Below, piece after piece: positions 37,919 through 44,473 of a stretch of 64,000 bases of DNA (its first letter is position 1; every line of letters starts with the position of its first letter). The notes under the pieces are model-generated. The model ran no database searches. It was not told where the DNA came from and worked only from the letters and a program-made list of their open reading frames with translations. The stretch is from Nocardia exalbida NBRC 100660 (GTDB lineage Bacteria; Actinomycetota; Actinomycetes; Mycobacteriales; Mycobacteriaceae). Both the position numbers and the translations under genes were made by a program. The stretch is from assembly GCF_000308575.1 (NCBI RefSeq), contig NZ_BAFZ01000093.1, positions 1 to 64,000 on the forward strand, given 5' to 3'.

Positions 37919-38628
37919 TCACCGGATGTCCTGGGTGCGGTAGGTGGCGGTCACCGCATCGGCGGCCACGCGTTCGAAGCGGCGATCGAAAAGCTCGTTC
38001 GCGTCGAACGGCTTGCCGAAATATCCGGAGCCGGTGAGCAGGTCGACGGTTTCCTGCTCCCACGCGATCGCTTTCCCCCAATTTTCCGGGAAATAGGGTT
38101 TCGGTGTCGTATCCAGAATTCGGCGGCCGTCTGCGGCGGAGACCTCCTGATCCTTCACGTAATAGGAGGTGATCCATTCCTCCGGATGCTCCCAGGCCCA
38201 CACTTCGCCACGCGCCCAGAATTCTACGAATTGCCGGACGGCCGCGAGTTTCGCGGAGTCGCGCAGCACGGCGGTCGGCGCCCACAACACGGTCAGCGCA
38301 TCCACCGCGGGTGTGGCCACCGCCGTAGCGCCCTGCCCGCGTTGGTCGCGACGTCCACCGAGCCGCCGCGGAAGGCTTGGATGACATCGGGCCCGGCGGA
38401 GACGGCGGGCCACGCCGAGACGGTGAAGGGCAGCTTACCGAGTTCGCCGGAGGCTTCCAGCGCGACGCGGGCGGTGCGGACCGACACCGACAGCGAGGTG
38501 CCCGCCGGAACGCTCGTCGGCAGAGCGGATTTCAGGTCGGTGTCGCCACCCTCATCGGTGGCACACGAAACGGCGAGCAGGGCGGCGGCGGAGGTGACGA
38601 GTGCTAATCGCCGGAGAGAATTGCGCAC
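37919..38628 (-). pseudogene. Sulfonate-type ABC substrate-binding protein, internally deleted
   Basis: This is the first gene of the ssu-like operon. The 5' part reads from GTG 38628 (AGGA upstream): a lipoprotein signal with lipobox LLAVSCA and then a normal N-lobe to GGSVDVATNAG. The 3' part is in another frame and starts near QGATAVATPAVDALTVLWA, continuing with the family's WEHPEEWITSYYVKDQ and FDANELFDRRFERVAAD to the end. Intact relatives have about 330-350 residues; only about 236 codons remain, so roughly 100 central codons are missing and the frame shifts at about 38330. It cannot form the two-lobed binding protein. The boundary looks like a deletion rather than a mere base error. 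Confidence 0.83.
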
Positions 38629-38796
38629 GATGATTTCCTGGGTCTGATCCGGTGCTTTCGAGGACATTTCGTTCCCGGACAACACCGCTGCTGCGACCCG
38701 ATTCCGGCGATGATGCGATGCTTTTCTTCCATAAAAGAACTCTGCCGAATACCCACGCCGGGCGTCAATATTCGTTCCAATTAAAATAAGTCGGAG

Positions 38797-39933
38797 TCAA
38801 ACGGCCGCGTCCAGCGCGCGCAGCGGGGTGTGGAAGAGCCCGTGCAGCACCACGGCACCCGCGGACATCTCCAGGACCTGTCCCTGGAACGACGAGCCGA
38901 CCACTAGTTCGGCCGGGTCGGCGCACAGCAGCGAATGTCGCGCTACCGCGGCGAGATACGCCTCGTGCACACCGGCGACGCGGCGGCCACGGTCCACTAT
39001 CACCACGGATTCGGGGTCGAGCAGATCGATCAGTGCCGCGACGATCCGGCCGAGCTCGCGAGCGCGTTCCAGGAACAGGGCGCGCACGGGCGCCTTCTCG
39101 GCCGCGGCGGTGACGAGGCCCGGCATGGTCGACGCGACGCCGCAGCGCTCCAGCAGCGCGTGATCGGAGTAGTAGTCGTTGAGCGACGAGACCTGCTGCG
39201 GCCCGGAGCTCTTCCGTGTACCGAGGCCGAGCAGCGTCTCGATGGAACCAGCACCCGACCTCGGGCCGTAGTGCACCTGCCCGTGTACCGCGATAGCCAC
39301 ATCGATCACGTTTCCGACGAACAGCACCACCGAGCTCGCCGTCGCGCCCATACGGCCGAACAGCTGCTCGGCGTGCATCAGCGCGCGGGTGTGACTGTCG
39401 AGCTGGGTCGGCAATCCGGTACCGGCGGTGAGATATTCGCGCACGGGCACATCGCGCCAGCGCAGGAACGAGTGGTCCACGACCGACCCCGCCGTCCGGT
39501 CGACCCGTCCGCCGACCGCGACGCCGAGTCCGACGATCCGCAGACCCGCCGCCTCGTCGCGGACCCGGCACACCTCGGCGGCAGCCGTGGCCAGGATGTC
39601 GTAAGGGGCGTGGGTGGGGTGTGGCACCTTTGTCGTGGACCGGAGCGTGCCGCCGATGTCCACCACGGCGATGGTGGTGTGGGTGGCCGCGATGTGCACC
39701 GCTATCGCCACGTTGCCGGCGGTGTCGAGCGCCAGCGGGCTGTGTGGCCGTCCGATTCCGGAGGCCCCCGCGGTCTCGGGCAGCTCGACGATCAGGCCGG
39801 CCTCCAGCAGCGCGCGGGTCTGCCAGGTCACCGTGGCGGGTGAGATTCCCGCGTGTCTGGCGATCGAGCTGCGCGGAGCCGGACCCAGCTCGAGCAATGC
39901 CCGAAGTACCGCTCCCGCGCTGCCGTCCGCCAT
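38797..39933 (-). CDS. ROK-family transcriptional regulator without the kinase zinc motif
   Basis: A 378-residue protein with an N-terminal winged helix (SSIARHAGISPATVTWQTRA) and a C-terminal sugar-kinase-like ROK domain (VVDIGGTLRSTTKV, GLGVAVGGRVDRTAG). The zinc site CxCGxxGCxE, normally placed after the catalytic region, is missing; the equivalent stretch reads YGPRSGAGSIETLLG. It is therefore probably a ligand-sensing repressor and not a kinase. ATG 39933 has GAGG eight bases upstream. It lies before the sulfonate operon on the same strand with a gap of 168 bases containing an AT-rich promoter-like region. Confidence 0.87.
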   Translation of the reverse strand: MADGSAGAVLRALLELGPAPRSSIARHAGISPATVTWQTRALLEAGLIVELPETAGASGIGRPHSPLALDTAGNVAIAVHIAATHTTIAVVDIGGTLRSTTKVPHPTHAPYDILATAAAEVCRVRDEAAGLRIVGLGVAVGGRVDRTAGSVVDHSFLRWRDVPVREYLTAGTGLPTQLDSHTRALMHAEQLFGRMGATASSVVLFVGNVIDVAIAVHGQVHYGPRSGAGSIETLLGLGTRKSSGPQQVSSLNDYYSDHALLERCGVASTMPGLVTAAAEKAPVRALFLERARELGRIVAALIDLLDPESVVIVDRGRRVAGVHEAYLAAVARHSLLCADPAELVVGSSFQGQVLEMSAGAVVLHGLFHTPLRALDAAV

Positions 39934-40051
39934 CGCCGTCACCTCTTCATCGCCGCGCTGCCCAGCCACGGTACGGACGCGGTGGGCGGCTGCGAAGAAT
40001 TCGGCGCAGTCCGATCCGAATGCGGCGCGGCGCGGCGCTTAAACTGAGCGG

Positions 40052-40279
40052 ATGCCGAGTTACAGCTACCGGTGCCGCAGCTGCGGCGACACGTTCGAGG
40101 TTTCCCGCCCGATGGCCGAGGCGTCGGCGCCCGCGACCTGCCCGATCGGCCACGACGACACGGTCAAACTGCTGACCACCTTCGCCACCGTCTCCCGGGG
40201 CGGCGGGAGCGCGCCCGCGCCGAGTCCGGCGGCGCCGCCTACGGGTGGCGGCTGCTGCGGTGGCGGCTGCTGCGGCTGA
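40052..40279 (+). CDS. FmdB-type zinc-ribbon protein
   Basis: A 75-residue protein with an N-terminal zinc ribbon (YSYRCRSCGDTFE, then CPIGHDD) in the FmdB style. The C-terminal part is a low-complexity Gly/Ala/Pro linker ending GGGCCGGGCCG, which adds four more cysteines and may bind a second metal. Many actinobacteria have this protein; its role is not known. The next gene is convergent and ends 16 bases away. Confidence 0.85.
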   Translation: MPSYSYRCRSCGDTFEVSRPMAEASAPATCPIGHDDTVKLLTTFATVSRGGGSAPAPSPAAPPTGGGCCGGGCCG

Positions 40280-40295
40280 CTTTCCCGGCGCGGTT

Positions 40296-40571
40296 TCAGT
40301 CGCGCCGGTCGGCGTGACCGAGGTCGCGCTCGGGTGCCACCCGGTCGCGCACCCGCTGCTTCAGCACCGCGATGTCGGGAAAGCCGCCGTCGGTCTTGCG
40401 CTCCCAGATCTGCTCGCCGTCGACGGTAATCCGGAAGATCCCGCCCGAACCCGGCCGGAGCGCGACTTCGTCCAGGTCGGTGGCGAACGTGCTGAGCAAT
40501 TCCTGCGCCATCCAGCTCGCCCGCAGCAGCCAGCGGCATTGGGTGCAGTACTCGATCGCGACGCGTGCCAT
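40296..40571 (-). CDS. SelT/SelW/SelH family thioredoxin-like protein
   Basis: A 91-residue member of the Rdx family with a redox CxxC near the start (IEYCTQCRWLLRA), the site that is CxxU in eukaryotic selenoproteins. The second part, RPGSGGIFRITVDG and DGGFPDIAVLKQRVRD, is typical. It is presumed to work in redox control. ATG 40571 is preceded by the YchJ-like gene on the same strand by 18 bases, so the two may be co-transcribed. Confidence 0.88.
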   Translation of the reverse strand: MARVAIEYCTQCRWLLRASWMAQELLSTFATDLDEVALRPGSGGIFRITVDGEQIWERKTDGGFPDIAVLKQRVRDRVAPERDLGHADRRD

Positions 40572-40589
40572 GCCCGCCGACGCTACCGG

Positions 40590-40979
40590 TCAGTCGGCGT
40601 GCGTGCCGTCCAGGTACACCCAGGCGCCATCGGATCGGGCGAATCGGCTGGTCTCGTGCAGCGCGCCGCGACCGCCCGCGTCCCGGTAGTGCGCGACGAA
40701 CTCCACCGTTCCGGTGTCGTCGAACAGGCCACCGCGGTCGGTCCGAGTGACTTCGAGGAACAGCCAGCGCTGGGCGGGGTCGAGGGTCAGATCGGCCGGT
40801 CGCGTCCGCGGATGCCAGGAACGCAGCAGGTAGGCCGCATCTCCCACCGCGAACGCGGAGTAGCGTGAGCGCATCAACGCTTCGGCGGTGGGAGCCGGAC
40901 GCTCGCCGCGAAGCACCGGACCACAACAGTCGTCGAAGGCCTCGCCACGCCCACAGGGGCAGCGCCGTGCTCCGCTCAC
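40590..40979 (-). CDS. YchJ family protein with SEC-C zinc motif
   Basis: A 129-residue protein of the UPF0225/YchJ family. The N-terminal CPCGRGEAFDDCCGP is a SEC-C-type zinc-binding motif, and the rest (ALMRSRYSAFAVGDAAYLL, RWLFLEVTRTD, VEFVAHYRDAGG) is an NTF2-like fold. GTG 40979 has AAAGGA upstream. Its molecular function is not known. It lies just downstream of, and is probably read with, nothing upstream, because 116 bases separate it from the 162-residue gene. Confidence 0.88.
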   Translation of the reverse strand: MSGARRCPCGRGEAFDDCCGPVLRGERPAPTAEALMRSRYSAFAVGDAAYLLRSWHPRTRPADLTLDPAQRWLFLEVTRTDRGGLFDDTGTVEFVAHYRDAGGRGALHETSRFARSDGAWVYLDGTHAD

Positions 40980-41095
40980 GCCACGTCCTTTCCGGTCCGA
41001 GCAGCGTCGTCCATGGTCACGTTCGCCACCGCTTGTCCTGATCCGCTCCATCGTGCCGGTTCCGGCCCATCTTGCCGACAGACATGATCGCCGGG

Positions 41096-41584
41096 TCAAT
41101 CCCGGCGCGCCTGCACCGCCGCCAGATCCGCCGCCAAGGCGACGGTCTGCTCCCGCCAGCGCCGTAGATCGGTGACACTCGGCGCGAGTTCGTAATCGTG
41201 GTGGTGCGCGGCGCGCGACAGCGCCGCCCAGAGCACGGCCACGCGCGCCGCCTCGTCCGGGCCCGCGAAGGCGCGCAGCGCGATCAGCTGCGCCCGCATC
41301 GGACAGCGGACCAGCGGTGGCGCCAGCCGCAGCCACAATTCGTCCACGGCTTGCTCCAAGGCGATCCGCAGAATCCAGGCCGTCGCCCGAGACCACAGCC
41401 CGCCCGCGTCGGTCACCGATCCGGCGAGCAGCAGATCGACCGTCTCCAGCCGCTCGGCGACCGACGGCCGATTCCCGCGCGGCCGGTGCGCTCCGTCGTT
41501 GCGCCCACGCTGCCCGGGCCGGGACGCGCTGCCACCGCCCGCGGAGCCGCGACGTGCGCCGACCGGCCGACGCCGCCCGCTCAT
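41096..41584 (-). CDS. Hypothetical protein linked to the Rad50-like ATPase
   Basis: A 162-residue protein that I do not recognise. The first 40 residues are basic and Gly/Arg/Ser-rich and look disordered. The rest is alpha-helical, with LWLRLAPPLVRCPMRAQLIA and the HHHDYELAPSVTDLRRW segment. Its ATG lies seven bases after the stop of the ATPase gene, so it is translated from the same mRNA and probably acts with it. The His-rich AAHHHDYE might bind metal or nucleic acid, which is a guess. Confidence 0.7.
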   Translation of the reverse strand: MSGRRRPVGARRGSAGGGSASRPGQRGRNDGAHRPRGNRPSVAERLETVDLLLAGSVTDAGGLWSRATAWILRIALEQAVDELWLRLAPPLVRCPMRAQLIALRAFAGPDEAARVAVLWAALSRAAHHHDYELAPSVTDLRRWREQTVALAADLAAVQARRD

Positions 41585-41591
41585 CGGCTCC

Positions 41592-44036
41592 TCATCGGGC
41601 CAGCCACGCCACGAATCTCTCGGTCTCGCCGATCAACTCGCGCATGTCGCGCCCGATCGGCACGTGCGCGCCCGCCGTGGCGTCGCGCAGTGCGTCCACC
41701 ACCCACCGTCCTTCCGCCGCGATGAGGTTCTTGTTCAGATCGTCGACCTTGCTGCCGACCCCGAAGACCGCCAGCGCCACCTTCGCCCTGGTGGACTGCG
41801 CGGCGTCGATGTGGCGCTCCACCTCGCGGTGATTCATGCCCGCGGCGAGCAGCGTGCGCCGCGCCCTCGCCAGGCTGGCCGCCTCCACCGCGGAACGGCA
41901 GCACGTGGCCACCAGTTCGTCGGCGATCGCCGCGGGCAGCTGCGGGGTGCGCACCAAGGCGCGGGCGTCGTCCAGATAGCGGCGGATCGGATCGCTGGAC
42001 ACCCGCACCTCGACCACCGAGCGGTCGCGCCGCTGCACCTCGAGCACGGTCGCGTCCAGCTGCATCCGCCGCACCGCCTCGGCGAGGCGCTCGTCATGGG
42101 TGAACACCACCACCTGACGGGTCCAGGCCACCGTGGCGAGCACCTGGGCCAAGCCGTCCACCTTGGCCGGGTCCATCGCCTGCACCGGGTCGTCGATCAT
42201 GACGAAGCGGAACGGGCTGTGCTCCACCGTGGCTCGCGGCAGGAACAGCGAGAGACCGAGCGCGTGCAACTCGCCCTGGCTCATCACGCCGAGAGCTGCG
42301 CCGTCCACCTCGTCCACGGTGACGTCGAGCAGCACGCGGCGCGCGGTGCCCGCGTTGCCCTGCAACCGGATCGCGCCCAGTTCCACGTTGCTCTGCTGCC
42401 GCAGCGTGCGCCACACCCATCGGGCCGTCGTCTCCAGCGGCGTCATGCGCTCGCCGCGCAGGCCCGCGGTGGCCGACTTCAGCCAGTCCTCGGCCTTCTT
42501 CACCGTGCGCAGTTCCGCCGCGTGCGCGGCCACCTCGCGCGCGCCCTCCAGCCAGGCCACGATCCGCGGCACCAGCGGCGTCCACACCTCGTCCAGGCGG
42601 TCGAGTTCCTTGCGGGTGCCCTTCTGCAGCAGGTCGAGCTCGTCGACCAGCCGCGCGTGCGCGCTGCGCAGCCTGGCGGGCAGGTCCGGGGTGTATTCGG
42701 TGGCGGTCAGCGCGGCCCACTCCGCCCAGGCCTCGCGCACCGCCGTGGTGTCGACCGACGGAGGGTTGCGCGGGTCGAATTCCAATTCGGCGGGCACCAG
42801 GTCGGGAAGCGCCCGCGCGGCGCGCACGGCGTCGCCGAGTTCGATGCGGGCGGTGGTGAGCGCGTCCACCCGGGCGGCGAGTCGCTCGATGGCGGCATCG
42901 GTCTCGTGTCCCCAGGTCTCGTCCAATGCGCCGCGGCCGCACACCGGGCACGGACAAGCTCCGCTCGCCGCCTGATGCTCGCGTGCTTTGCGCAGCAGTT
43001 CGAGCAGGCGCAGATCGGATTCGGCGTCTGCGGTCGTGCCCTCGGCGAGGGCCGCGCCACACGCTTCCAGCCGGGTGGCCACCGCGTCGACTTCGGCGTC
43101 GTCGGGCAGCGCGAGCCGCACGATCGCACGTAAGCCGTCGGGGCCCGCCGGATCGTCCACCACGCCGAGCACTTCGCGGCCCACCGCGGCGAGATCGGGC
43201 TGGGCGGGCCGCAGCAACCCGGCCACCCGGATCGCGCGGTCGTCGGCCACCGACGCGAGCAGTTCCAGCAGTTCCAGTCGTTCCTGACGCGAATCCCGCA
43301 CGGCGCGTTCCAGTTCCAGGCGGCGCATCCGGATCCGTTCCTGCGCCAGGGTGAGTTCGTCCAGGCCCAGCAGCTGGTGCAGCGCGTCGAACAGATCACT
43401 CGGTTTGCCGTCCACCAGCGCGCCGAGTTCGCTGTAGGACAGGAAGGGGCGGTAGAGCTCGAGCTGGGCCGTCCACCGGTCCATGTCGAAATCCGTGGGC
43501 GCCGCGGGCGGATACCGCTGGGTCCAGTGTGCGTCCGGCAGGTCGGCGTCGGCCGCCCATTCCTTGGTGATGGTGAGCCGGGGCGCGTCACCGGCGGTCA
43601 GCATCTCCAGCTCGATCCGGGCGGCCGTGCCGTCGTGCAGGTTGCGCCAGCCTTCCCGCCAGGCCGCCGATCGCCCGTCCCACCGGCGGTTCCCGCCGGT
43701 CAGCGCCAATTCGGCGGCTTCGGCGAAACTGGATTTGCCGCTGCCGTTGCGGCCGACCACGAGGGTGAGACCCGGACCCGGCGGCAGCTGTAGCGTCGTC
43801 TCGGGACCTATGCCGCGGAATCCGCACACCCGGATGGCGCTCAGGAAGATCCCGGAGTGATCGAACGCCGTTGCCGCGTCGTCCGATTCGGCGGCGCCGA
43901 GGGCGCGCAGCACGGTCCGCGTGACCGAGGGCGTGACCGCCGGATCCTCGGCGAGGCGGCGGGTGACCACCTCCGAGAGCCGGGGCGGCGCGTCCGCGGA
44001 ACCGGCGGCCTGGACAGCGTCGGGATCCAGGCGCAT
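41592..44036 (-). CDS. Rad50/SMC-like AAA ATPase with CxxC hook
   Basis: An 814-residue ATPase. Walker A is GRNGSGKSS at about residues 92-100. A long helical middle region holds ACPCPVC at about 360-367, a zinc-hook-like CxxC flanked by predicted coiled-coil segments, and the Walker B FVMIDDPVQAMDP lies near 610-622, with MSQGELHALGLSLF as the ABC signature. This is the layout of Rad50, RecF/RecN-like and other SMC-type DNA ATPases that clamp DNA. GGAGGGG lies nine bases before ATG 44036; the frame runs open further upstream but without good start signals. It is divergent from the SWIM operon, so a shared pathway is likely but not proven. Confidence 0.85.
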   Translation of the reverse strand: MRLDPDAVQAAGSADAPPRLSEVVTRRLAEDPAVTPSVTRTVLRALGAAESDDAATAFDHSGIFLSAIRVCGFRGIGPETTLQLPPGPGLTLVVGRNGSGKSSFAEAAELALTGGNRRWDGRSAAWREGWRNLHDGTAARIELEMLTAGDAPRLTITKEWAADADLPDAHWTQRYPPAAPTDFDMDRWTAQLELYRPFLSYSELGALVDGKPSDLFDALHQLLGLDELTLAQERIRMRRLELERAVRDSRQERLELLELLASVADDRAIRVAGLLRPAQPDLAAVGREVLGVVDDPAGPDGLRAIVRLALPDDAEVDAVATRLEACGAALAEGTTADAESDLRLLELLRKAREHQAASGACPCPVCGRGALDETWGHETDAAIERLAARVDALTTARIELGDAVRAARALPDLVPAELEFDPRNPPSVDTTAVREAWAEWAALTATEYTPDLPARLRSAHARLVDELDLLQKGTRKELDRLDEVWTPLVPRIVAWLEGAREVAAHAAELRTVKKAEDWLKSATAGLRGERMTPLETTARWVWRTLRQQSNVELGAIRLQGNAGTARRVLLDVTVDEVDGAALGVMSQGELHALGLSLFLPRATVEHSPFRFVMIDDPVQAMDPAKVDGLAQVLATVAWTRQVVVFTHDERLAEAVRRMQLDATVLEVQRRDRSVVEVRVSSDPIRRYLDDARALVRTPQLPAAIADELVATCCRSAVEAASLARARRTLLAAGMNHREVERHIDAAQSTRAKVALAVFGVGSKVDDLNKNLIAAEGRWVVDALRDATAGAHVPIGRDMRELIGETERFVAWLAR

Positions 44037-44440
44037 GCGAAAAATCCCCTCCACCATCGAGCCGCCACACGTCCTCCGACCCCGTGCGCGGCGCCTGTCG
44101 AAGCTGTGCGAAACGCTACCCGATGGCATCGGGATCGCCCACCGCACCCAGGCGAATCTGCCCGCGGGGATGGATATGGTCATCGAAACGCCTGCGCCGT
44201 GTCTCGATGTCCACCCCTCGCCAACCCCGGCGGGCAGCTCGATGGTGTCAACACCCGTTCCGGGTGGCTCGGTCGAGCCGAACAGGACAGAATGCCAGAG
44301 CGCCACGATCGGCGCAAGATTCGTTCGGGTGGCGAATACGGCGCCGGGACAAGCCGTTCCGCGCGCGGCCGGGCACCGGTGGCGGCACTTGTCGGTGCGC
44401 TGCGGTAGAAATCCGGTCAACCGAGCAACGAAGGAAGGCG
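44037..44440. promoter_or_regulatory. Divergent promoter region of the Rad50-like and SWIM operons
   Basis: About 400 bases with no supported gene. It must contain both promoters. Open frames cross it in several phases because of the high GC content, but none has a ribosome site. I see no strong palindrome. Confidence 0.5.
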
Positions 44441-44473
44441 ATGAGCCACCACCGAGCTGGAGCCTCCCGATGA
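44441..44473 (+). promoter_or_regulatory. Candidate 10-codon leader peptide coupled to the SWIM gene
   Basis: The sequence AAGGA lies five bases before ATG 44441, the best ribosome site in this region. The ORF encodes MSHHRAGASR and its TGA overlaps the ATG of the SWIM gene by four bases. Translation of the leader would deliver ribosomes to the main start, whose own site (GGAG, seven bases upstream) is weaker. It holds two adjacent His codons but is too short to judge as an attenuator. Confidence 0.4.

Noticed and set aside
38629..38796. Possible SAM riboswitch before the sulfonate-type operon
   Set aside because: I could not find the conserved core or pairing of the actinobacterial SAM-IV or SAM-I types; the region only looks like an AT-rich promoter.
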